Shown here: one piece after another, positions 1 through 5,333 of the stretch | Layout: every line of letters begins with the position of its first letter | Position numbering within the stretch: position 1 is the first letter of the stretch | Origin: Desulfobacteraceae bacterium | Lineage (GTDB): Bacteria > Desulfobacterota > Desulfobacteria > Desulfobacterales > Desulfosalsimonadaceae | Direction of reading: 5' to 3' | DNA: 5,435 nucleotides | Assembly: GCA_027353395.1 (NCBI GenBank) | Contig: DAIEHU010000202.1 | Span: 1 to 5,435 of the forward strand | Notes under the pieces: generated by a model | What the model was told of the DNA's origin: nothing | What the model saw: the letters and a program-made list of their open reading frames with translations, nothing else | Databases searched by the model: none | Made by a program: the position numbers and the translations under genes

Positions 1-661
1 AGTTCTGAAGGATGAATCGACTGAGCCCTTCGACGACATCGGGCGGGGGATGATAAGATGGATGATGCAGCAAGGCCATCCAGTGATCGCGGCTTGAAAT
101 CAACCCTTCATTTTTCAGGCGTTGGATACCTTCGAGCAACGCTTTCGGGCGGTTCCCGGATTGCCGAGCCAGGGACTTGGATAAATTTTCAGCCTCATTG
201 CCGAAACCGGTTATTTGGACCGCCGAATCCCTGAAAAGGAAATATCCGTTTTCAACGAGTGCCTTCATCTGGTGGGTCAAATTATTTCGTTTTTCAGGAG
301 CAACGCCGATGCCCGTGATGTCGTGATATACTTCTTCTTCCAGCTTCTGCTCGAAGAAATGGAACGGATGGCTGATAAATTTACGGTCAATGGAAATCGA
401 AAGCAGGCCGTGTTCAAACAGCGGTTTCAACCGGCTCAGCACAACCCACATAGCCGGATTTTTGATTAAATATCCGGGAGGTATGATGACGTGATGAAAT
501 GCCAGGCAAAGTATCTTGATTTCGTTGATGGCTTTTTCAGCGATTTTTTCTGGGGAAAGCCCTTGCCATTTACCGGCAAAAGGGTCCAGTTCCGAAAAAT
601 AGCAGATGAATCTTCCCTGCTTATGAAGAGTTAATACGCTCCGGTTGTCTTGATTATTCAT
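1..661 (-). CDS. Unrecognised protein (partial, N-terminal 220 residues)
   Basis: An open frame starts with ATG at 661-659 and runs uninterrupted off the left edge (220 codons, no stop in the window). The start lies inside the last codons of the solute-binding protein gene: ATGAATAA gives an 8-nt overlap that suggests translational coupling, since no clear Shine-Dalgarno is visible (GGTTGAAAA precedes it). The protein begins MNNQDNRSVLTLHKQGRF and has no signal peptide or membrane segment. Visible segments are AEKAINEIKILCLAFHHVIIPPGYLIKN-type hydrophobic strands (about 41-68), LSISIDRKFISHPFHFFEQKLEEE (about 87-110), a polar region with NNLTHQMKALVENGYFLF (about 127-144), and a helical LLEGIQRLKNEGLIS stretch (about 178-192). 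The ENGYFLF and NEGLIS pieces could be winged-helix or helical-repeat elements, but I do not recognise a family. Base composition is more AT-rich than in the transketolase gene. It is likely cytoplasmic, function unknown. Confidence 0.8.
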   Translation of the reverse strand, partial: MNNQDNRSVLTLHKQGRFICYFSELDPFAGKWQGLSPEKIAEKAINEIKILCLAFHHVIIPPGYLIKNPAMWVVLSRLKPLFEHGLLSISIDRKFISHPFHFFEQKLEEEVYHDITGIGVAPEKRNNLTHQMKALVENGYFLFRDSAVQITGFGNEAENLSKSLARQSGNRPKALLEGIQRLKNEGLISSRDHWMALLHHPSYHPPPDVVEGLSRFILQN

Positions 662-2243
662 TTTTCAACCGGGCGTACTGCAGCCTATAAAAGCCCTCAT
701 AATCTATATAAAAAGGATAGTTCAGCGCAAACCGTTTGGACATGGCGTCGATATATATTTTCTGGAACAAAAAGCTCCCCGGCTGCAAGTCGGCAATCAA
801 TTGATCAAACCGCTGAAAAAGCGTTTTCCTCGTCTCCGGATCTTTGGCGGAAAGGGCCAGAGTGGCAAGACGGGCGGCTTCCGGCGAATCGAACCCACCG
901 GCTTGCGAAATCCCGGCATCCGAAGTAACCCATAAACCGAGAACTTCTTCCGGCCGGCGATCGCTTGCGGTCAGTCCCGTCAGTACGGCGTCGAAATCCG
1001 TGTTCCGCAAATAGCGATTATGGAATACATCAAGCGGCAGGGCTTTGAGATGAACCCGGATGCCCACTTCGTTCAAACAAAGCTTGATGAACCGGGCTAT
1101 CTTAAGATCTGTTTCACTGCCTTCAATAAACAGCAATTCAAACTCAAATGCCTGCGCGTTTTTCATAAGGCAGTGAGTATGTTGATCCAGGGACCAACCC
1201 GCCTTCCCAAGGTACTCAAGGGCCAAGGCCGGATCATAGGCCAGGGGCTTGAGATCCGGATTACAACAAGCGGTCCGGTTGCCCATGGGGCCGGCAACCT
1301 TCTCGGCCATGCCTTTCAGCATGTTTTGAGCCATATAGTCCCGGTCAATGGCATGGGTCAACGCCCGCCGCACCATGGGGTTTTCAAACAACGGATGATG
1401 CGTATTGTAGAGAAGGATCGAATAATAATTCCAGTAAGATTTCGCAAAATAGAACCGGTCCGCATACTGCTCGGTGATTTGATAGTCTTTGACCGTTAAA
1501 TTGCCGGCAATATCCGTTTCCCCTTTGATCAGGCGGCTCCAGGAGTCTTCCCGCTCAGGGATATAATAAAAAACAACCCGGTCAATGGCGGGACGGCCTT
1601 TGTAATAATGTTCATTGGCCGAAAGCACCACCCGGCCGTCATCCGTCCGGCGGTCAAATTTAAACGGGCCTGATCCAACGGGCGAACTATTTTGATCCCG
1701 GTTGGCATGACGGCCCGGATCCGGAACGATCTCCACATCCCACAGGCTGTTTAAAAAAAACGGATCATCCTGTTTCAACTGGATTTCAAGCACATATTTG
1801 CCGGTTGCCGTGATTTTTCGGATTTTAGGACCAAAAATTTTTCGGCTATTTTCAGCAAAAGACCGGAACGAATACGCTGCGTCGTCAGCGTTCACCGGTA
1901 CCCCATTGTGAAAACGGGCGTCCGGGCGCAACCTGATCCGCCACGTAAACGTTTTCGGATCATAATCCCAGCCAGCGGCCAGGTCCGGTTCGAGATCGCC
2001 TTGCGGGTTCGGGACGCAGAGGAAGCTGTACATGTATGGGAACACATACGTAGACCCCGAACACTCCGCACAGGTGGGGTTAAAGGAGCCGAAGCCATCG
2101 TTCACATCAATCCGCAGGACATTGCCGGGCGCGCCGTTCGCGGAATTTGCATGAGAATCTTCACTTGCAGAACAGGACGGCAGCAGGGCGGCGAGGGCCA
2201 TAAGCCATATAAAAACAAATATCCGCTGCGGGGAAGCCTTCAC
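654..2243 (-). CDS. ABC-type extracellular solute-binding lipoprotein, family 5 (peptide/nickel/oligopeptide type)
   Basis: From the GTG at 2243 this is a 529-residue protein. The open frame extends to a TTG at 2384, but the extra 47 residues are Arg-rich, overlap the previous gene and translate the MITE-like repeat, so they are rejected. Residues 1-23 are a lipoprotein signal: basic KASPQR, a hydrophobic stretch, and the lipobox LPSC with Cys24 as the lipidated residue. The mature part shows family-5 landmarks: LEPDLAAGWDYDPKTFTWRI (84-103), RPDARFHNGVPVNADDAAYSF (106-126), VGSGPFKF (189-196), MVRRALTHAIDRD (290-302), AYDPALALEYLGKAGW (335-350), and a closing lobe near the C-terminus. Such proteins deliver di- or oligopeptides, nickel chelates or other solutes to an ABC importer, but no permease or ATPase gene is in the window. 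Extra cysteines (CAEC 58-61, Cys76, Cys-Cys 326-327) are uncommon for the family. Its end overlaps the next gene by 8 nt. Confidence 0.88.
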   Translation of the reverse strand: MKASPQRIFVFIWLMALAALLPSCSASEDSHANSANGAPGNVLRIDVNDGFGSFNPTCAECSGSTYVFPYMYSFLCVPNPQGDLEPDLAAGWDYDPKTFTWRIRLRPDARFHNGVPVNADDAAYSFRSFAENSRKIFGPKIRKITATGKYVLEIQLKQDDPFFLNSLWDVEIVPDPGRHANRDQNSSPVGSGPFKFDRRTDDGRVVLSANEHYYKGRPAIDRVVFYYIPEREDSWSRLIKGETDIAGNLTVKDYQITEQYADRFYFAKSYWNYYSILLYNTHHPLFENPMVRRALTHAIDRDYMAQNMLKGMAEKVAGPMGNRTACCNPDLKPLAYDPALALEYLGKAGWSLDQHTHCLMKNAQAFEFELLFIEGSETDLKIARFIKLCLNEVGIRVHLKALPLDVFHNRYLRNTDFDAVLTGLTASDRRPEEVLGLWVTSDAGISQAGGFDSPEAARLATLALSAKDPETRKTLFQRFDQLIADLQPGSFLFQKIYIDAMSKRFALNYPFYIDYEGFYRLQYARLKNE

Positions 2244-2255
2244 GATAAACCAACA

Positions 2256-2261
2256 TCCTTT
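2256..2261 (-). promoter_or_regulatory. Probable ribosome binding site for the solute-binding protein gene
   Basis: The minus strand carries AAAGGA here, 12 nt before GTG 2243-2241. The spacing is longer than ideal, but it is the only purine-rich site near a start codon that gives a normal lipoprotein signal peptide. It lies just outside the MITE-like element (2 nt from the TTA flank). Confidence 0.5.
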
Positions 2262-2262
2262 G

Positions 2263-2356
2263 TTATTCCAATTCGCATTCAAGCGGCATCTGCGTTGGCT
2301 GCGCCGTCGGCTCCTTCTTGCCGCCTTGATGTCATGTTGAATGCAAAATGGAATTA
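2263..2356. mobile_element. MITE-like element with 17-bp terminal inverted repeats and TTA flanks
   Basis: The interval 2266-2353 (88 bp) is bounded by TTCCAATTCGCATTCAA (2266-2282) and TTGAATGCAAAATGGAA (2337-2353), which are inverted repeats matching at 15 of 17 positions. Both ends are flanked in direct orientation by TTA (2263-2265 and 2354-2356), which looks like a 3-bp target duplication; the right TTA is the complement of the TAA stop of the methyltransferase gene. The core is GC-rich and contains a second stem, AAGCGGC (2281-2287) against GCCGCCTT (2320-2327, one bulged base). It has no coding capacity. It almost fills the gap between the methyltransferase stop and the ribosome binding site of the solute-binding protein gene. 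A non-autonomous transposable element is the simplest reading; a long imperfect mRNA hairpin without transposition history is the alternative. Confidence 0.55.
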
Positions 2357-3340
2357 AAACGGTTTCCGAGCCGTTACAATGCAATCCATCTTCTCTCCCT
2401 GCCGAATCTGGCGGATACCGGTAAACCCTGCGGATTCCAGGCCTTCCTGTACTTCCCGGAAGGTGTACGTGTCGCCGCCGTCCGTGCCCACCAGCATATT
2501 CAAGGCAAAAATGGCCCCTGCCGGCGGCCAGGTGCGGCTCTCATCCATGATATGGTCCCTGATCATCAGCATTCCGCCGGGCAATATCGCCCGGTGGATT
2601 TTCCGGTAAAGATCCCGGTTCTGCTCAGGACTGTTCTGATGGATGATGGCGGAAAGAAGCGCCAGATCACACCCTTTGGGCAACTCATCCACGTAAAAAT
2701 CACCGCCGGTCAGTTCCACACGGTCAAGAATCCCGGCTTCAGCCAGAGGCGCTTCAGCCATGGGGAGCACCTGCTTCAGATCAAAAATCACGCTCCTCAT
2801 TTCTGGATTTTTTTCAAGAAAAGCAATGGTATATGTTCCTGATGCGCCGCCGATATCCAACAGTTTCCGATAGGAAGACAAATCAAGGGCAGCGGCGATT
2901 TCCTTCGAAAGCCCCCTGCCCACCACATTCATGGCCCCGATAAAGGCACTCAACGCTTTATTCCCTTTTTGGGAGCGAGGAATTCTTGCGGGATTTTTAC
3001 CCTGAACCACGGTATCGGTGAGATGGCTCCATGTATCCCACAATTCATTCATGTGGAGCACCATGGGAAGGGTCGACTCGGGATGGTCGGATGAAAGAAA
3101 CATGCCCTCCGGCGTCAGTTGATATCCGCCATTTTCTTTGGTGAGAAGCCCATAAACGGCAAGCGCATCCAGCAGGCGGGTGACGGCCCGGGTGTCGAGC
3201 CGGTTTTCTTGGGCAATCGCCTCCGCGGTATCACTGCCCCGGTGAATCCGGGTAAAAAGATCGAGTTCCGCGCCTGTCAAAACAATGCGGCTTTTCATGA
3301 AGCCGCGGACATTCTCTAAAAGGATCATCGGGTTTCCCAT
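2354..3340 (-). CDS. SAM-dependent O-methyltransferase, acetylserotonin/hydroxyindole OMT type
   Basis: This is a 328-residue protein starting MGNPMILLENVRGF, chosen because a perfect GGAGG sits 6 nt upstream; an in-frame TTG 24 nt earlier is not supported. Residues about 1-85 form the helical/winged-helix dimerisation domain of plant-type class II O-methyltransferases (SRIVLTGAELDLFTRI, then TRAVTRLLDALAVYGLL and YQLTPEG). The Rossmann SAM-binding domain follows: motif I LLDIGGASGTYT (160-171), the acidic ribose-binding position at FDL (186-188), GGDF (212-215), and ALLSAIIHQNSPEQ (227-240). His234 occupies the place of the catalytic base, though the usual HDW is replaced by HQN. ILPGGMLMIRDHIMDE (252-267) and a C-terminal FREVQEGLESAGF complete the fold. 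Relatives methylate hydroxyls of small aromatic, polyketide, carotenoid or bacteriochlorophyll-type substrates; the substrate here cannot be read from sequence. It is cytoplasmic and follows the SCP2-like gene by 100 nt. Its TAA stop coincides with the edge of the MITE-like element. Confidence 0.88.
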   Translation of the reverse strand: MGNPMILLENVRGFMKSRIVLTGAELDLFTRIHRGSDTAEAIAQENRLDTRAVTRLLDALAVYGLLTKENGGYQLTPEGMFLSSDHPESTLPMVLHMNELWDTWSHLTDTVVQGKNPARIPRSQKGNKALSAFIGAMNVVGRGLSKEIAAALDLSSYRKLLDIGGASGTYTIAFLEKNPEMRSVIFDLKQVLPMAEAPLAEAGILDRVELTGGDFYVDELPKGCDLALLSAIIHQNSPEQNRDLYRKIHRAILPGGMLMIRDHIMDESRTWPPAGAIFALNMLVGTDGGDTYTFREVQEGLESAGFTGIRQIRQGEKMDCIVTARKPF

Positions 3341-3346
3341 CCGGTT

Positions 3347-3351
3347 CCTCC
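3347..3351 (-). promoter_or_regulatory. Ribosome binding site that sets the methyltransferase start
   Basis: The minus strand reads GGAGGAACCGG directly before the ATG at 3340-3338, giving a perfect GGAGG with a 6-nt spacer. This makes ATG 3340 the start. A longer in-frame opening from TTG at 3364 would begin upstream of this site and translate through it, and has no Shine-Dalgarno of its own. Confidence 0.85.
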
Positions 3352-3419
3352 ATTGGCATACCAATTCAAATTGATAAAAAAGACCGGGGATGCGTCTATT
3401 AATTTTAAAGAATCAGGAT

Positions 3420-3444
3420 GGCCGGGACCGAAAACCGGCCCTAC
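3420..3444 (-). repeat. REP-like hairpin overlapping the SCP2-like gene stop codon
   Basis: On the minus strand the final codons GTG-TAG are followed directly by GGCCGG, a 9-base loop, and CCGGCC (arms 3435-3440 and 3420-3425). The sequence therefore reads GTAG plus a GC hairpin, the same order as the REP unit at 5260-5282, and it shares CCGG...TTT...CCCGGC spacing with that unit. The loop differs (TTTTCGGTC) and the arms are only 6 bp. It could be a decayed REP, or a chance GC hairpin that helps define the mRNA 3' end. There is no immediate T-run: the next poly-T (six T) lies about 35 nt further on and has no good stem in front of it. Confidence 0.4.
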
Positions 3445-4229
3445 ACCACCAGAGCCTGAATCCGCTGCATAAAATCGTTCAGTTTGGCCGCATATTCCGG
3501 CGACCCTTCCACCTGCACATAACCTTTGCTCAAGGCTTCCACAAATTCCACTTCATTTAGAAAAATGGCAAGCGCGTTGTCGATCCCGTTGAATTTCATA
3601 TGGACAAAGGGGCGCCGACGCTTGTAATACCCCCGGCCCGCCTTTGATTTCCCGGCCTTTATCCGCACGTAGGCGGCAATGCCTTCGGGCTCGCCCTCCA
3701 TCTCCACGGACATCTGATATACCCGGTCCGGCTGTTTTCCGGTCCATTCCGCCATTTCCGGGTCTCCGGCCTTGTTGTACTGGCTTAAGGCGGTGGTGAT
3801 CATGTAAACGATCATCTTCACCTTCAGACGCCTCTTTTCCGGAATTTTGGGCTTGACGTTTGGCATGAGAATTTTCATGGCAAGGAGCAGGGTAACGAAT
3901 TTAACCAGCAGCCCCACCTTGGTCAGGCCCCGTATTTTGGGAATCACCGGCTTTCCAGCCAGAAACGCGTTGAATTTCTCAATCGTGCCGAAGGAAAACG
4001 TGAGGTCCGGATTTTGCAAAATATCGTGGATCACCTCAAACCGGCCTTTATCAAAAAACAGGGCCGCGCCGATATCTTTCCCATCAAAACCGGCGATAAA
4101 CTGCACTTTCGCCGTGACACCCTCAAATCGCTTTTTCATGGCCGGGTCATCTTCCAGTATCACTTTCATCACCGGCAGAATGGCGTGCATGACAATCTTT
4201 GTTGCGATCAGATCCCTTTGTGTGGACAT
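3441..4229 (-). CDS. SCP2-like (sterol carrier protein fold) protein, probably two tandem domains
   Basis: This is a 262-residue protein with an ATG start and GAGGTG (4236-4241) inside the end of the preceding gene, 6 nt upstream of the start. There is no signal peptide, so it is probably cytoplasmic. Residues about 33-118 read like an SCP2 domain: alternating strand-like segments (KVQFIAGFDG, GAALFFDKG), then NPDLTFSFGTIEKFNAFLAGK (73-93), which matches the usual strand-helix-GK pattern. A lysine-flanked hydrophobic helix follows (about 103-121). Residues about 168-262 repeat the layout: MSVEMEG, then FVHMKFNGIDNALAIFLN (208-225), and a final helix after VEGSPEYAAKL (240-250). A basic linker (GKPKAGRGYYKRRR-like, 193-206) lies in the second half. 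SCP2 folds bind lipids, fatty acyl chains or other hydrophobic ligands in a tunnel; the ligand here is not known. Tight coupling to the transketolase gene suggests a shared pathway. Confidence is good for SCP2-like, lower for duplication. Confidence 0.7.
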   Translation of the reverse strand: MSTQRDLIATKIVMHAILPVMKVILEDDPAMKKRFEGVTAKVQFIAGFDGKDIGAALFFDKGRFEVIHDILQNPDLTFSFGTIEKFNAFLAGKPVIPKIRGLTKVGLLVKFVTLLLAMKILMPNVKPKIPEKRRLKVKMIVYMITTALSQYNKAGDPEMAEWTGKQPDRVYQMSVEMEGEPEGIAAYVRIKAGKSKAGRGYYKRRRPFVHMKFNGIDNALAIFLNEVEFVEALSKGYVQVEGSPEYAAKLNDFMQRIQALVV

Positions 4230-4232
4230 AGG

Positions 4233-5249
4233 CTACACCTCGTCTTCCCAGTCTTCATCGGCTTCAAAATCGCGCCCCATGACGGCCCTCACCTTGCCGA
4301 TAATCCCGTTGGTGTCGAGTTTGTAATGGGCGTAAAGATCCTCGGGATATCCCACCAGCGAAAATTCATCCGGAATGCCCACTTTTTCAAACGCGCACCC
4401 TTTACCAGAGGCCGCGATCACGTCCGCCACCGCCGTGCCGAGTCCACCGATAATATTATGGTCTTCCAGCGTAATAATCCGGCGGGTGTCCAACACGGCT
4501 TTCAGGACCGCTTCCGTGTCCAAGGGCTTGATGGTGTGCATGTTGAGCACCCGGACGCTCAAGCCGTCTTCTTCCTTTAATACCCGGGCCGCCTCGGCCG
4601 CCTGAAGCACGGTCACGCCGCAGCAGATGATAGTCAAATCCGTGCCGTCCGCGATCAGGTGGGCTTTTCCGATCTGGAAACCGTAGTTCTCATCCTTGTA
4701 ATAGGTGGGCTCGAACCCCCGGCCCACGCGGATGTAAACCGGCCCCGGATATTTGACGCAGGCCCGGACCGCATTGGCGGTTTCGATGCCGTCGGCGGGC
4801 ACGATCACGGTCATGTTGGGAAATGACCGCATGATGGCCACATCCTCCTGGCCGTTGTGGGTGGAGCCCGCGGTGCCAAAGGACACGCCGCCGTGGGTGG
4901 CGATAATTTTGCAATTGAGGTTCTGATAGCAGATATCGGTCCGCACCTGTTCGCAGGCGCGCATGGACGCAAACGCCGCCATGGTGGACACAAAGGGCAG
5001 AAGCCCGGCCTTTGCCATGCCCGCGGCCACGCCGAACAGGTTCTGCTCCGCGATGCCCACGTTAAAAAACCGCTCCGGAAACTTGTCGCCGAAAATGCCG
5101 ATTTTCGTGGATTTGGCCAGATCGGCGGTCAGACCGACAATTTCCGGATACCGCGCTCCCAGCTCGCACAACACATGACCGTAAATTTCGGCCTGGGTCA
5201 TGGCATTGGCGTCATAAACCGTCCAGGTGGTTCCTGTTACTTCGCTCAT
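4233..5249 (-). CDS. Transketolase, C-terminal subunit
   Basis: This is a complete 338-residue protein starting with ATG behind a strong GGAGG. It is the pyrimidine-binding half plus the C-terminal domain of a split transketolase, also the architecture of the matching part of DXP synthase and E1-beta proteins. The pyrimidine-binding domain carries the signature GIAEQNL at residues 65-71, with Glu68 the expected glutamate that activates the TPP aminopyrimidine. It continues through the conserved segment around STMAAF (88-93) and the HNGQED region (131-136). IVPADG (149-154) and GPVYIRVGRG (169-178) are typical. The C-terminal domain follows with CCGVTV (209-214), the KPLD motif (241-244) and TLEDHNIIGGLG (260-271). 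The length is normal for such subunits, which together with the N-terminal subunit make a cytoplasmic enzyme transferring ketol units between sugar phosphates. The tail is strongly acidic (EADEDWEDEV). The stop lies 3 nt from the next start, so the two genes are very likely cotranscribed. A specialised paralogue serving a biosynthetic pathway is possible, because the neighbours are not sugar-phosphate enzymes. Confidence 0.93.
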   Translation of the reverse strand: MSEVTGTTWTVYDANAMTQAEIYGHVLCELGARYPEIVGLTADLAKSTKIGIFGDKFPERFFNVGIAEQNLFGVAAGMAKAGLLPFVSTMAAFASMRACEQVRTDICYQNLNCKIIATHGGVSFGTAGSTHNGQEDVAIMRSFPNMTVIVPADGIETANAVRACVKYPGPVYIRVGRGFEPTYYKDENYGFQIGKAHLIADGTDLTIICCGVTVLQAAEAARVLKEEDGLSVRVLNMHTIKPLDTEAVLKAVLDTRRIITLEDHNIIGGLGTAVADVIAASGKGCAFEKVGIPDEFSLVGYPEDLYAHYKLDTNGIIGKVRAVMGRDFEADEDWEDEV

Positions 5250-5254
5250 GGTTT

Positions 5255-5259
5255 CCTCC
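5255..5259 (-). promoter_or_regulatory. Ribosome binding site of the transketolase C-terminal subunit gene
   Basis: The minus strand reads CGGAGGAAACC immediately before the ATG at 5249-5247, giving a perfect GGAGG with a 5-nt spacer. It fixes the start of the gene. The GTAG head of the adjacent REP unit begins on the very next base (5260), and the REP hairpin ends only 4 nt from the Shine-Dalgarno sequence, so the palindrome sits in the ribosome standby region. Confidence 0.85.
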
Positions 5260-5315
5260 GTAGGCCGGGTTTCTTACCCGGCAAATGATGTTGTCGGGAA
5301 AGAATCCCGACCTGC
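5260..5315. repeat. Inverted pair of REP-like palindromes (BIME-like)
   Basis: Two perfect hairpins lie in the gap between the two transketolase subunit genes. The first (5264-5282) has 7-bp arms GCCGGGT/ACCCGGC around TTCTT and is preceded by the tetranucleotide GTAG (5260-5263). The second (5293-5311) has 7-bp arms GTCGGGA/TCCCGAC around AAGAA. Read on the minus strand it is preceded by GCAG (5315-5312) and its loop becomes TTCTT. The two units are thus head-to-head copies of one consensus, roughly G-Y-A-G-G-Y-CGGG-W-TTCTT-W-CCCG-R-C. This matches the known architecture of REP sequences: a GTAG/GGAG-type head, a hairpin, and inverted pairing into a BIME, commonly mobilised by RAYT (TnpA-REP) transposases. 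No T-run follows either hairpin, so intrinsic termination is unlikely; mRNA stabilisation or differential expression of the two subunits is possible. Confidence 0.8.
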
Positions 5316-5333
5316 AATTTTCGAATAGACATT

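Noticed and set aside
215..469. Plus-strand open frame of 84 codons near the left edge
   Set aside because: It is antisense to the uninterrupted 220-codon minus-strand frame, which is operon-coupled to its neighbour.
1020..1499. Plus-strand open frame of 159 codons
   Set aside because: It is antisense inside the solute-binding protein gene, which has clear family motifs; no ribosome binding site or protein family supports it.
2244..2384. N-terminal extension of the solute-binding protein from TTG 2384
   Set aside because: The extra 47 residues are Arg-rich, translate the MITE-like repeat, overlap the methyltransferase gene and would bury the lipoprotein signal peptide.
3341..3364. N-terminal extension of the methyltransferase from TTG 3364
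   Set aside because: A perfect GGAGG with 6-nt spacing precedes ATG 3340, and the extension would be translated from that site itself.
3374..3440. Intrinsic terminator after the SCP2-like gene
   Set aside because: The GC hairpin at 3420-3440 lacks an adjacent T-run, and the six-T run near 3376-3381 has no stable stem immediately in front of it.
4014..4580. Plus-strand open frame of 188 codons
   Set aside because: It lies antisense across the transketolase C-terminal subunit and SCP2-like genes, has no recognisable domain, and is His/Arg-rich as expected of a shadow frame.
5264..5311. Tandem intrinsic terminators after the transketolase N-terminal subunit
   Set aside because: Neither hairpin is followed by a T-run on either strand, and the units share a GTAG-type head and inverted orientation, which fits REP elements better.
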